This document shows positions 20,247 to 32,346 of a stretch of 64,000 nt of DNA, in pieces. Source of the stretch: Beverwykella pulmonaria (Eukaryota > Ascomycota > Dothideomycetes > Pleosporales > Melanommataceae). The first letter of the stretch is position 1. The number at the start of each line of letters is the position of its first letter. The notes beneath the pieces were generated by a model. It had not been told where the DNA came from and ran no database searches. It was given only the letters and a program-made list of their open reading frames with translations. A program made the position numbers and the translations under genes. The DNA is taken from NCBI GenBank assembly GCA_001599595.1, contig BCHH01000014.1, positions 522,355 to 586,354 on the forward strand, written 5' to 3'.

Positions 20247-22638
20247 TTAGTGTTCGTTTACCCCAAGGTTCTTCATGCCGGCCAGAATCTTATCAACCTC
20301 TTCTTTATGTGTGCTGAAGTTATCTACAAGATTGTCCCTGCATCAAATATTAGCCTCATTACTGAACACCCCCCCTTCACACACTCTCTACTTACCACAT
20401 CTTCGGCTCATGCTCATGTTTCTTCTCACTGTTCCATGCCCAGTCCGTAATCGTAAACGGGCGCGAACTCTCCATCATGAACGCGACCGCACCCTTAGAG
20501 ATCTGCATCTCGGGAGGGGGCTGCGCGCTCGCAGCCTTAAACTCCTCGTACGCGACGCCATGCGGTACGAAGCCGCACTCGAAGCTCACGCCGCCGGGCT
20601 GGAATTCGTCAGAGCGGCCGGCGTATTCGCCATAGATGAGGCCCATCAGTTCACTTGCGGCGTTGCGGTGGTAGTACGGTGGGCGATATGTGTGACTGTT
20701 TCCATTAGCGTCCGTTTCAAATCTTGAATGGGAAGGGAAGTTTTGGAAGTAAAACGCACCTAGCGACATCCCACCTGGGGCTGAAGATTAAGAAATCCGC
20801 CAGTGGACTGGCTGGATCTCTACTTGGCGCCGTCAAAACACAAAAGATACTCGGATCAATATGATCCACTGAAATACTCCCCACATTCACAAACTTGGTC
20901 AAGTCATACTTATACGGGACGTAGTTTCCATGCCAGGCAACGACGTCAAAGGGGGAGTGGTTTTGCGTGGATTTAAAGGTTTTGCCGCCGAGCTTGTAGA
21001 TGATTTCCCAAGGGGCATTCTCGATCTGATAACTGGCGATAGGATGAAGGAAATCTCGCGCGTTGGCAAGGCCGTTGGCGCCCAGGGGACCGAGTTCGGG
21101 GAGTTGGAAGTTGGAGCCCCAAATTTCTGTAGAGTATTAGCACGATTCTATCTCTTCGTTTGATGAAACCACTCATAATTTCTCGTCGATACACGGAGAT
21201 TGGCCGATGAGAGAACATGCACTTACCCAAGATGTATCCCCTCGTCTCCCCATCTGGTAACACAACCTTGAACCGCTGCCCCCTCTGAATCACACAGATC
21301 TCCCCCGGCTGCACAAACAGCTTTCCAAACTCAGTCTGAATATCCAGACTCCCCTGTTGCGGCACAATGAGGTAATCACCATCCGAGTTCACCATCGCCC
21401 TGCGGTCCATACTCGTGTTAGCCAAGAACGTATGTACCGCCCTGTGGACAATTAGCGCCAATACATCATGAAACCTCTTCCAGAAATAGGTAATCTCACA
21501 ATCCTTCCCGCAGCGTAGGATCCCCCGAGCCTGCAATAGTCTTGAGACCCGAGATAAAATCGACCTCGCCAGCAGTGGCGGTGGGGACATCGAAGGGCAG
21601 CCATGCGAGCTGCGTGGGGGATACGTGGACGCGTGGGTTAATGGGAAGGAAATTGGATTCTGTGTCTTTGTTGTCGGGGAGCTCGGTCTGAGTGTGCGTC
21701 AGCTTATGACGTCACATCTGACGAGGCCTCAAGCGCGTGTGTGTTGGGGGATCAGAGGAAGTGTGCGCAGCATTGTTTTCTCTCTCTTTTCCTTCGCTTG
21801 CTTAGGGCAGGTTTTCGGAGTAAGCCGCCGTGGCTGCCACATGGTCTCCGAATTAGAATGATGTTGCAGTCGAAGTGAGACCCGAAGGCCTCCATGTAGG
21901 ATAGTTCTCATCCCATCAGCCCAAGTGACAGGTCGAGCGGAAACTTTTTTCTCACCCCTTCCATGCCAGGGCACAAGGCGGATTGTATTCCCCAAACCGG
22001 TAGTCCCTGAGAATAAGGCTGAGAGTAATCCGAAAGTTGAACTTACAAATCCCTGGTGGGCGACCGCAGGTCTAGCTCGATACAGCCATGCCTATCCACA
22101 CGCACCTCATCAGCAACAATCTCTCCGTGCGTGTCGCATTACGCGACCTACCTTCTTGTTCAAATGTCTCGGGGCCACAAACGCAGAAGCAGTCATCTGC
22201 TCTGCATACAACCCGAACCTCACACATCTTGGGCTGTTCTGTCCTTGGGGGATAGTTCCTATGCAGGCAACGTAGTCAGAATAAGCTCTTCCACCAGCGA
22301 TGCAGTCATCCACTCACCCGGTACTGCTTCTGACTCGAAACTGGGAGTGTCACCACGTGTCAGCGCTGCTTGTGTGCCTGTCCATGTTCCATGTGTCCTT
22401 CTCACTCAGCCTTACGAGCGCGGACGTACATGTTGTTGAATCCGGATTGGTACTGACAGGCAGCGTCAGCACGTACGAATTTGGGATGCATAAGCAGACA
22501 AGTGGGACGGTAAAGCTCACGCACCTTATACGGATCATTCTTCCTGACGCCAAAGCTCGGAATGGCGCCGTCTTTTTGCGTTTCTGCCCAATGGAAAATC
22601 TTTTGGTACTCGGTTGGATCTTCTAGAGTGGTAGGCAT
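20247..22638 (-). CDS. hmgA: Homogentisate 1,2-dioxygenase
   Basis: Nine exons on the minus strand: 22525-22638, 22416-22452, 22152-22258, 22047-22091, 21500-21687, 21227-21441, 20760-21126, 20396-20695 and 20247-20337. All introns are GT-AG and phases agree, giving 487 residues. The enzyme opens the homogentisate ring to maleylacetoacetate in tyrosine and phenylalanine breakdown, using Fe(II). Iron ligands H367, E373 and H403 ([19 protein letters not shown]) and the active-site histidine H324 (DHIDPSIF) have exactly the spacing of human HGD H335, E341, H371 and H292. The C-terminal [17 protein letters not shown] is typical of the family. The N-terminal 38 residues vary between species, so the start is the least certain part. 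The 359-nt fourth intron (21688-22046) is unusually long. No maleylacetoacetate isomerase or fumarylacetoacetase gene adjoins it. Confidence 0.95.
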
Positions 22639-25591
22639 GGCGGTATATCGTCAATGGCGTTTGCAAATTGCGTGTGCGTATGCGTCTACGTAAGGCGCTG
22701 GAGTAAACCCGGTATGCGGTTACACTTTCTGCAAAGAATTGGGATATCGACGAGTAGAAAAGAAGTAAGATGAGAGAAGGGAGAGAAGAGCTAGGAGCTC
22801 AAAATTGGAGCTCAAACTGACCCCACATTGTCCATTGGCACAACACGTCGGCACATGGTGGGGCATCTCACCACCTACTCCATCCTCTCCCCCCTCTCCG
22901 CGTACTATTCAGGCAACCTGCTCTCCCGCACATGGGTTAGTCACCCAACATTCATCCAATCGCTGATCTAACCAGTGCTCGTTCGACGTCAGAGCTCCGC
23001 GTTTTGGAGATGGCAGTTACGACCCCTCCAACTGCCGAAGAAGCTTTGGAGGGGTAAGGTTTAGGCGATCGAGGGGTCGATTGGGGTTTGAGCTTGGGGT
23101 AAACGACATGTTCCGAAGTTTGAGCTAATTCGAGAACATGGTTCCGGGCTCGGTCAAATGGACGGACCGACACATGAGCACGTGTAATGTGGCGGTGAAT
23201 GTGCTTCTAGTTTCGTGGCTAGCGCCACGACTGCCACACCTTCACGCCGCTTTGCGCTTATGCCTTCGCTTGACTTTCCACCCTCCAATAGTTCCCATCC
23301 AATATCTCTTGTTCTAGAGCCACGTCTATCCACAGACTGTGAGAAAGTTAATCATAAGCTTGTCTATTCTGTCGCATGGAGATGCATGCGCATTCGCTCT
23401 GCCTTCCATTCGCCGACCACGGGATACTCCAATCTGGCCTTAAAGTTCAGCCAAAGCTCCGATAAACCTCGGCCCGTAGTAGTAGAAAATAATAGCCAAG
23501 CGTCAGCATCCCCATCACCGATCACAGCAGCAACGATCAACGTGCCCGAATCCTACTCACCGATCACAGCATCCACCTTCTCACCACCCGTCAACCTTGC
23601 ACACGCCCGCCCTTCCCCAAACGCCACAATAACCTTCTCCCAGTCCAGCCAGACTCATCACAATCCCATGCTGTCGGACTTCGCCTATGTACGACCTAGT
23701 CTACCAACCAACTAACGTCATCGCACCCCACCTCGAATCTCATCTCACATACGGAGTTTCCCAGATGAGAGACGGACGAGTGAAAGAATGGTTCATGCAT
23801 GCAAGTGAGATTCATCGTACGACTTGTTTACAAAACTCCACCTCGCCTCCGAGAATCCGCCTTTCCATACATACGAGTTTCTCATCCAGAAGTCGTCGTT
23901 CATGCACACATGCAAGTGAGATTTCAATCGTACTCCAGATACTGGGTATGGGGTATGGTTGCACCCGCAACGCCATCCCCGTCGCCGTCATTGCACATAG
24001 GAAGCGCAAACGCATACGATGTCAATATGTGTACTCCGCGCGCAAACATCTAGACGCGTCTCCAACCTGATTCCGGGTTGACTTCCGAAATAGAGATCGT
24101 AAAGTGGTTACCATTTTCGGTGAAGAAGGTTTATTGCCAGCTCCAAGTTGTAATAATAGACTTGCCACGGCTTGGGCGTTGCGCGCAGACCGCCCAAATT
24201 CCGCCCATCAGCGAGCCAATATCTGTGCTTGAAGGCAGCATGTACGGGCGTTCGTGTACTAACCTCTTGTGCTCTTTCACCTGTCGTCTTCGTCATCATT
24301 ACACTTCCATCTCATCCCCTCCTCACGCACTCCCTCCCTCCCTCCCTCCCTCGTCTTCATGATAGTACGCGAAAAGGATATCGATATACATATACTACCT
24401 CCGCGAGCACTTCGGCTCTACTCAAGACAGTCCGGTGTAAGCAGCTGTCAAGACGACTTTGACAGGCGCCTCACTCATGCAACCAATTCCCACGTTGTGG
24501 CTTTTCGTTTGCGCAGCCAGTAGCGCGCAAGTGCGGGGAAACTGGTGCAATGCAATATGGAATGCGCATCACATCCCTGCACAAGTGCATGCAGGCTCAA
24601 CACCACTTCGAAATATCGATGCTGGGAGCGACGCGATCATGAGGTCCATGCCCGCCCTCCTTGCTGAATCGGGACTCGAAACATTTGGAAGACTGAGTGA
24701 TGGCGGCGATCATGAAACAGGATACGGTGGGATAGAAATGGCATGGGATCGGCTGTCGAAACTGATGCCCGTTGTGAGTGTGTTGCATTTCACGTATCCA
24801 TTCATTCATCCATCCATGTTGATATGATCTCTGCGCACTTGCAGCATCGCGTCGCATCGCTCATGCCTCAACCGTGCCCTGCGTTGTTTGCGCGATTCAC
24901 CCTGCGTGAACCGCAGAAAGCCGTTGAACTTTGTGCTCAACACTGGGTCTCGACGGCGCACGTCAACTGCTTGATCGGTGTGATATCGCTCCATGATCGG
25001 TGAGAATGTGAAGACCCATCTGGACGAATTACAGCCGCTACGTGAGAAAATGGCAGCGATCTCCACGAGTTGACTCGAAGTAGCGCGCCAAGCTGAATGT
25101 AAGACATGCTCTGCACCAATACCAATCACGGGAACAATGACAACCATCCCGAAGAGTAATACCTTCAACTAGATGGTATCGGATGCCGTCGCGGCAAGTT
25201 AGTGCCGTCGAGCACTTTGGTGGAGCTGAGTGGAACTGGGGAGAGATGGACGGCAAATGCGATTAGGGATTGAAAAAGAGGCTACGCGCTAGCTTATAGT
25301 ATGCACGCACTTGGTGTGCCACATTTCGTCTGGCTTGCATGTGAGTGAAGCCGCTACCGATTAATTAGAAACGACGATGTGCAGCGTGGAATCTTCGTGT
25401 GCGTGACGATGCGACGTGATGACTGCTGGACGACTCCATTTTAGGACCCCGGTCAATATGTGTTTGCTTGGAGCAATACTGTATGCGAACTCATTGTTTG
25501 TTTGACGCGCGGCGCGTTACCTAGCCTTGAGTCCACTATTGTATCACAGCCACAAACTCCACAATACTCGTACAGGTTTCACAGCCTAGTT
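22639..25591. other. Intergenic, about 2.95 kb, no recognised gene
   Basis: Open frames such as 23215-23715 (+) have no recognisable domain and low-complexity composition. An imperfect duplication (about 23755-23820 and 23870-23935, sharing CATGCAAGTGAGATT) and a TCCC-type microsatellite (24331-24353) are present. Confidence 0.4.
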
Positions 25592-27457
25592 TCAATCATT
25601 CATCCAGGCGGCAACTCGGTTTCCTCCAAATCGCGCAGCAAACCGCAGGCCCGTCGAGCCCATGGGAAAATAGGAAACGAGGTACCAAATAAGGGCAACC
25701 AGTTGGCAGAGGGTTGCGATGAAAGTCAGAATGATGCTGCGAAGACCTACATCACGCGGACGGACCATCAGTTAACGTGCACTCGACAATCGATAAGCCT
25801 AGCGGCGTGGGGGGAAGAATGCGACAGGGGATACGCGGGATGTGAGTAGGGATCAAGGCTTGCAGGGGTAACGGAGTCGAATTTCCAATACATACCTAGG
25901 CTGAAATAAAGCGTGAGGGCTATGCTACCAAAGTAAGCAGCCGTAAACGGAAGCCTCGGCCCAGAGATGAGGTGTTGGACTGCGAGAAAAGCCAAAAATC
26001 AGCAACCTTTTGAGAAGTAGGTGTCCGACAGTCGGAGAAAGGTGTGCTTACGATATTGTATAGGGCCCATCAACACACCCCAAGCCTAATAAAAAAAGCC
26101 CAAAGTTAGTAAAGATCTGACAAGTGAGCGAGCTAGTGCTGCTTCGGTGCATCGACTTACCGAAAGGAAGAGGAGGGATCCCAAAGACCACCTGAGTCAG
26201 GCAAAAATCGTTAGCTTTCATGTTCTTCAGGTGATGTGTGGAACCCTGGCTCGAAGAAAAGTTGGAATTGAGTAGGCTCTTCTGCAGCGCCGCCCGCATG
26301 ATCGATCTTCGAGTGGCTAGAGAGGTCATAAGTGTCACACCAAATGGTAGCAGCCTCCCTTCATTGACGTCGACCTGTCGAGGCCGTCAAATGGAGGGCT
26401 TAAAGGCCGCAGCGGGTATGTCGAGATCCCTGTGCGGCATGTATGGTAGTTCACATCTAGATGCCAGGGTTCTAATGTGGTATGTGCCACGGGTTTTCTG
26501 CCTCGAGCAATTGGATGCCTCCAGGGTAGGCTGCAGGGCGGACTCAGCTTGACATGAAAAATTTACTTACAAGATGGCAAACCTATAACCGGGCCACAAG
26601 GTCAGTGCAGTTCTTCGAAGTAGGAAATGTTGGTAAGGTCACCTACTTTTGGGGTCTGACAATAAAGATGGGGGTGAACATCAATGCAAAACAGGTTGCA
26701 AACATTGCCAAGGCTGCTAGCATGAGGCCACCAAAAACGAGCAGTCGATCCCACCGGCTTACTGCGAGATGTATTAGTTAGCAAAGGCCAGCAATGGTAA
26801 TAGCGGTGAGCGGATATGCAAGCCTCCTGCAACCAAGATGATTTACGCAGGAACTCCCTTCTGTCACTGTCGTTCGGCCGATCGCTGCAGGTTGGACCAT
26901 GTGACATGCTTCAAGTTCCGGACGTAAACTGGCGAAACTACAAGCGCAAGATAGTGAGCTGCTACCATACAGTTCCCTCTTGCACTTGAAGTCGCGCTGA
27001 AGAAAATTGCAACTCGTGCTCTGCACTCAAGACTAGCGTTGCGAAGTGTTCTCTGGCGCCGTCACGGGGCTTCCAAGCGACTCCCAGTGGTGCTAAAAGA
27101 GAAACAGGCTTCGACGCGTAGACTTCTATGCCTTGGGGAGCTCTTCGGGGAGGTTGCGAGTCGTAATGGTTGCATACGAGGCAGCAAGGGCGAGACATGG
27201 ATATCTTTTCGCCACTGGGTCAGAAAGGGGGACTTACGCGCAAACCACCCTTCTTCTTCCTCCCTTCTTGTGGGCGCCGGGAGGGGAGCGCCAGGACCCT
27301 CAGTGGTCGGCAGCCTAACATAGCCACCGGATCCGAAAGGGTTCATGTTTTGAAGCCTGCCCATCAGGGAGGGCGACGAGGTGTTCACGGGAACGTCCAC
27401 ATCCCTTCTGCTCCAGCCCAGAGAGTTCATCGAGTCCCGGAACGATGCAGAAGCCAT
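25592..27457 (-). CDS. SFT2: SFT2-family Golgi/endosomal vesicle transport protein
   Basis: Seven exons: 27238-27457, 26647-26761, 26571-26582, 26161-26191, 26052-26085, 25896-25979 and 25592-25746, giving 216 residues. All junctions are GT-AG and phase-consistent. Exon 3 is only 12 nt; exons 4 and 5 are 31 and 34 nt. The assembled protein has the family layout: cytosolic N-terminus (MASASFRDSMNSLGWSRRD), then four membrane segments around LLVFGGLMLAALAMFATCF, FAILWSLGSLLFLSAWGVLM, PFTAAYFGSIALTLYFSLG and IILTFIATLCQLVALIWYLV. The C-terminal YFPMGSTGLRFAARFG is a family hallmark. SFT2 proteins help endosome-derived vesicles fuse with the Golgi. The ATG at 27469 is in frame four codons earlier; 27457 fits other fungal SFT2 N-termini better. 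The first intron is 476 nt. Confidence 0.93.
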
Positions 27458-30400
27458 TATACTGGTCAAACACCGCTAAGTTGCAGGCTACGAGGTGTTA
27501 AGGCGCTCTCTCACAAAGTGATAAGCCGGTTCTGAGAAGCAAACGGAGATGGCGGGTGGAAGCTCGATGAAGCAGGACGGGAGGGTTCGACGTGCGGGAT
27601 GGAGACAAAGAAGCTTTTCTGAGGAGCCGCAGCAGGCGACACAAGATATCCGGGCCTTGGTCACCGCAAGGGTACCTGCCGTTGATGCTGGCTCACCCCG
27701 GCTTCAGTGGGCTTTCCTGGAGCCTGTTATTTCAGAGGACAAGCCTGGATTGTGAACCCCAGTTGCAGCGTGTGGCTTGTGGCCGGCGTGGGTGGATGTG
27801 TGCACGACAGATGGGGAACAGCGGCGTTTGTTGGCGGTGGCAGAAGAGGCAGCGCGCTGCGCGGCGGGACGGAGGATTTCGTGCAGATGATCTCCGCAGC
27901 GTCTGGAGAGGGCAAAGGCCAATGGCAGATGTCAGACAGGGTCTCAGACAGAGGGACCGGTGCGCGAGGCTTGTGATGAGGTCGCCGAGTGTTGCAGGCG
28001 TGCCGATATGGGCGTGGTTGTGGACGGGAGAGCCGGGGTAGGCGCCGAGAAGCCCGTGGTGGCAGTGATTGGCGTGGGGACGGCGATGGGCGGCAGAGCA
28101 GGGCTTCGGAAGTAACGTCGCGGGAGTCGCTGGGGAGGGTGGCAGGAGGGTGAGGGTGTGGGTGTGGGTGTGGGTCGGCGGAAATGTGTAGTCAGGCAGG
28201 ACGAACTTGGATGAGGCATGAGCGAGATGGCGCCAAGTTAGACGACACTTAGCGCGCCCGCCTGCTCGGATTCCAACCTGCCATTCGAGCCAGAGTGCCC
28301 TCAGACCTCCGACTGCGTTCGGGAGGAGCAGCACGCACACGCACATGAAATAGCACACAATACGCGCACTCGTAATAACTATTGCCGGCCAAGGCGTCGA
28401 GCGCTGGGGGCTGGCATGTTGGGCTGTTTACCTTGAGTCACATTGCTCACACTTGCGCGCCCTCACGCTCTCTTGCACGCGTCTCTGGCGGCTCTCTGAG
28501 ACCTGAATGTCCACTTTCTCGTCCGCTCGCCGCGGATGACCCTCTAAGGCACGCCCTGTCCGGGCGCCGACCGTGCAGCAGGGGGGGAGGGGAAATGGGT
28601 TTGTGGTTATGGAACTGCGCAGAGGGTGAATGATGATGAGCCACACCGATGGCAAGGCGAGGGAGTGAGAGCCGCGCTGAGAGCGAGTATAATATGCTGC
28701 GAGCCCGCATCGCTCCGAGGCCATTCATTACCCGTCCTTCTCGTCCACTTGCCTCTGTCGTGCACCTGCATCTTGACTTGAGAACGAGCTGTTCTGTTCT
28801 ATTCCGCTCTTCCAACCCTGTATTAGGCACGACCTTCTCTCTCTGCAACATCACCATAGGCAGCGCAACTGGCGCACCGCAGCGGCTGCATCCGACAATA
28901 GACACATCCACATCGCTGTCCCCTCTGCGCCGCGAACAGCCCTCTGCTTCCTTTTCCCGCTGTACTCGGCTTCAGCACGCCCCGCGAGGTTCATCGTTTC
29001 GACTGATTCGCCGGCCCGATAGCCTCTTGGCGTGGCCCTAGCGACGCATCCCGCTCTACGCTTCCTGACCGCCTTCTCCGGTGGCTCACATCTCGCACAC
29101 CACACACACCCCGAGCCAAAGCCCGCGCAGGCTCTCGCTACAGACGTCCCCTTCTGGCCGTCTGCCCAACTCCCAGCTGCTGCGCACCCCGGCTACGAAT
29201 TCGCCCTCGCCCTCGCCGCTGCTGAAAGTGAGCGCGCTCGCGCCCATTGTCCCGCCAGGACACCTACCCACGCCCCGGAGATCCCCCGCCATATACATCG
29301 CGCCCACATCCAGTATTTTATCCACCTAGTCGCACAGCCGCCCTCACCGCACACCGACCCCCCGCCCGCATCGAGAACCTGGACGACGCCTGCACTGCAT
29401 CCTGCGCCGACTTCTTCAAGAGCCCCTCGTGTCGACCTGGCCTCAAAGAAGATAAACCCGTGTCACCGAACGCCGTCGCCTCCTCGACCACACACCGCTC
29501 CGCCTATTTGCTACTCTCTCGACGCAGCACCCCATTCAAATCCCAATTCCCCTCAACGCCACCTGCGTGCGAGTCTGTGAGAGCGAGCGCTGCCGTTTGC
29601 CTTGAGGTGAGTCAACTTCCAGTGCCCCATCTGCTTTCCCCGCGCATTCGGTATCCCAAACCGAACCCCCCAACACTGTGCAACCGCCGGTGCCAACTAT
29701 TTCTCTGCCTCTGGCGTCCGTACCACAGTCTCCACCACGCCGAGGTGCGGCGCGGCTGCTGTCCGCCTTCGCTCGCCTTGCTGGTTGTTGGTTACGGCCA
29801 CTTGTGCGCCACACCCTCATGCAACCAACCTTTCAATTGCTCAACATTTAGCTTTATGGAAGCCTGCCACTGACATATTACCCCAGCTTGTCCGAGAACC
29901 ACAGCCACGAGCATCTGAGTACCTTTGCCGGACACGTCCCCAGAATAGCCCTTACCCGGTTTCCCCCCTCGCCCTCCTCTGTCAATACCCAGCTCCTTGG
30001 GATACCCTGCTTCTTCGTCCACAGGGATCAATTGGCAGACAACGCTACCGGCCAGAGCCTACGAGCACCACAGCCTGCAATAGCAACTGTGTCCGGTGAG
30101 TTTGATATCCCCCTACCAGTGAGGGGCTCTGCGCTCGCTGTACAGAGAGATGCGGGACTAATACCTTTTATGTAGCACAAACATCCACTAGCCCTCGAGA
30201 ACACGAGAGGCTTGCTAGCGATATCAAGCGAGGCATCCTAGCTTGCTTAGAGTGTCCTTGTGCTCCAGGCATAGCAATCGCTTTCGAACCCTTTATATGG
30301 TCACAAACAGTCTCGTGCTGCAATCATCCTACCCGCCTGCAAGAGTGCATTCCATAGTAACTCGGTTGGGTTGACAACCGTCGGTTTCAGAATCTTGAGA

Positions 30401-30633
30401 CCGGGGACCAGCATCGGGTCTCGGGCTCACACATCCACATTCCGCATCACTGCAACCTTCAGTGATGCCAGCGCCTAGTAAGTACGCCTCTCGTCACATC
30501 ACCCCTCGTCATGGGACGCCCTGAGAGTGCACGTCTGCTCTTTTGACCCTATTCCCTCTCCTATATTGCATTCTTCCTGCCCTCTTTCTCCTCCCCTTTC
30601 TCACCACACATTTCCTATCTGTCATGTTTCATT
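27458..30633. other. Long GC/CT-rich intergenic region and probable leader of the bHLH gene
   Basis: About 3.2 kb between two divergent genes. Several open frames (e.g. 29032-29580 and 29247-29873 on +) are proline/serine-rich and overlap each other, as expected from C-rich DNA and not from real genes. Pyrimidine-rich stretches at 30540-30625 just upstream of the bHLH ATG look like leader sequence. A TG/GGTGTG microsatellite lies at about 28150-28176. Confidence 0.5.
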
Positions 30634-32346
30634 ATGCTTCGTGAAAGCATCATACTGACTGTCCCTCAAGCGGACGCCTTCTTCACGCCCCCTTCTTCCT
30701 ACTCTCCTCAGAAGACTCTCTCGAGGCTGGACCTTCGATTGGACGCTCACTCTGACGACAACATAGATTCCGACATATTCAACATGGCCGGAACAGGCTC
30801 CCCTACCCCATACATCAAGGAGGAAGTGGATGACATGCAGTTCAATCCTAATCGCTTCTTGACGCACAATGGTTTCGATATGAACCAACAATTCGGAAAT
30901 CATCAATTCAGTAGCCCTCACGAGAATGTGGGTAGCATTAACCCTTCGGACCTCAACATGAGCGGCAGCTTTAACATGAACAATCAGTTTGGTAGCTCAA
31001 ATAGCTACATTCAGGGCGCTGCCGGAATAGCTGATGATGAGCTTGCAGACACCCTAGGTGGTGTCGATCACCAACAAGGATTCAACGGCTTTGGGTCAGA
31101 AAACCTGGAGCAGCAAGAAGGCTTCTTTCACGGTAATGCCAACGGCAGCCACGTCTCTGGGGCCCACCCGAGCCTACAGATGTACTCGAACACCCCAGAT
31201 GACCTTCCCATTCAGAGCCCTTTTGTTCAACCGCAACAATTCGACTTTGCCCAGTATCAATCAGCACCACAGCGGATGGGGTTTCCTGCGGGTATGCACA
31301 ACGGCCCCATACGTACTCGGATGCCCGCTGCCATGAGCAGGAATGGGTCTGACAATCGTAGCCCCATGTCGCCCAAGACTCCTGCCCTTGCTGGCCTTCA
31401 TCTTGGCACGCCGGACTCGGGCAACTTCTCCACACAGCCCATCATGACCAACATGCATCGACACCAGAAGAGCGTATCTAGTCAGTGGGACAATACGCCT
31501 GGGAGCGCTCACTCTTGGATTGATTCGCCTACACAGTCCCCACACGCAGCTTCTCTGCACCACCAGCAGATCTCTGAGGTCATCCACTCTGGAAAACATG
31601 CTTCCCTTCCGACCAAGGTCGACATTGGACAAACGCAGGATGCGAAAAAGCGTCGACGTCGCGAATCTCACAATCTTGTCGAACGCCGGCGCAGAGACAA
31701 CATCAACGAGCGCATCCATGATCTGTCTCGTCTTGTTCCTCAACATCGACTCGAAGACGAGAAGGTCCGAAAGCACATCAATAACAACGGCCCGCTCTCG
31801 CCTACCCTTGCTGCAAGTGGCATGTCACCCCCACAGGCCACCTCCCTATTGGCTGGCGGTACTGGGAGACGCGCCGCTGGTAACATCACACAGGGCCTGC
31901 CTATTGAAGAGAAGGACAAAGGACCCAACAAGGGTGACATCCTGAACGGCGCCGTGAGCTGGACCCGTGACCTCATGTGGATGTTGTACAAGAAGATCCA
32001 AGAGGTCGATGACTTGAGCGCACGGCTTCAGCAAGCTACTGGAGAGGAATGGCACACTGAAGAGACTGAGGAGGAACGCCGCATGCGGACGGAGCTTGTA
32101 GACGCTGTAGAGAAGAACGGCCCTGCTAGCTTCAAGTACTCCCGAGCTCCAGGCTCAGGCTTACGAGTGCCGAAGCACACCAACGTCGCTGGCGAACCCA
32201 TCTCCCAAATCTCACCTCAAAGTCTCAGTCCAGGAATGCAAAGCAACGGCAGCGGCTCCAATTCCAATGCCACCAACCAACAGCAGTACTGGATGAACCA
32301 AAGCCTGAAAGAAGAAGATGAGTACAACAGTATGGAGATGGGTTGA
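30634..32346 (+). CDS. bHLH transcription factor (class B E-box type)
   Basis: One open exon of 570 residues. The basic region (KKRRRRESHNLVERRRR, residues 338-354) contains His346, Glu350 and Arg354, the H-E-R pattern that in bHLH proteins reads CACGTG. Helix 1 (DNINERIHDLSRLVP) is followed by an unusually long loop of about 70 residues rich in Gly/Ser/Pro, then helix 2 from about GPNKGDILNGAVSWTRDLMWMLYKKIQ. The Asn/Gln-rich N-terminal region (about 50-340) is probably an activation domain. Similar long-loop bHLH proteins occur across Pezizomycotina. An internal ATG at 30784 starts MAGTGSPTPYIKEEVDD, which resembles the usual N-terminus of the family; the true start may be there, with the first 50 residues untranslated. 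Confidence 0.88.
   Translation: MLRESIILTVPQADAFFTPPSSYSPQKTLSRLDLRLDAHSDDNIDSDIFNMAGTGSPTPYIKEEVDDMQFNPNRFLTHNGFDMNQQFGNHQFSSPHENVGSINPSDLNMSGSFNMNNQFGSSNSYIQGAAGIADDELADTLGGVDHQQGFNGFGSENLEQQEGFFHGNANGSHVSGAHPSLQMYSNTPDDLPIQSPFVQPQQFDFAQYQSAPQRMGFPAGMHNGPIRTRMPAAMSRNGSDNRSPMSPKTPALAGLHLGTPDSGNFSTQPIMTNMHRHQKSVSSQWDNTPGSAHSWIDSPTQSPHAASLHHQQISEVIHSGKHASLPTKVDIGQTQDAKKRRRRESHNLVERRRRDNINERIHDLSRLVPQHRLEDEKVRKHINNNGPLSPTLAASGMSPPQATSLLAGGTGRRAAGNITQGLPIEEKDKGPNKGDILNGAVSWTRDLMWMLYKKIQEVDDLSARLQQATGEEWHTEETEEERRMRTELVDAVEKNGPASFKYSRAPGSGLRVPKHTNVAGEPISQISPQSLSPGMQSNGSGSNSNATNQQQYWMNQSLKEEDEYNSMEMG

Noticed and set aside
23215..23715. Plus-strand frame of 166 codons
   Set aside because: Ser/Pro/Ala-rich, no domain, and no ATG at the 5' end that I could confirm as a start. 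Kept as intergenic.
27732..28358. Minus-strand frame of 208 codons upstream of SFT2
   Set aside because: Low-complexity His/Thr/Pro sequence from a GTGTGG microsatellite region; no homology pattern.
29032..29873. Two long overlapping plus-strand frames rich in Pro, Ser and Ala
   Set aside because: Both arise from C-rich DNA upstream of the bHLH gene, overlap in different frames and have no domain; more likely leader or promoter DNA.
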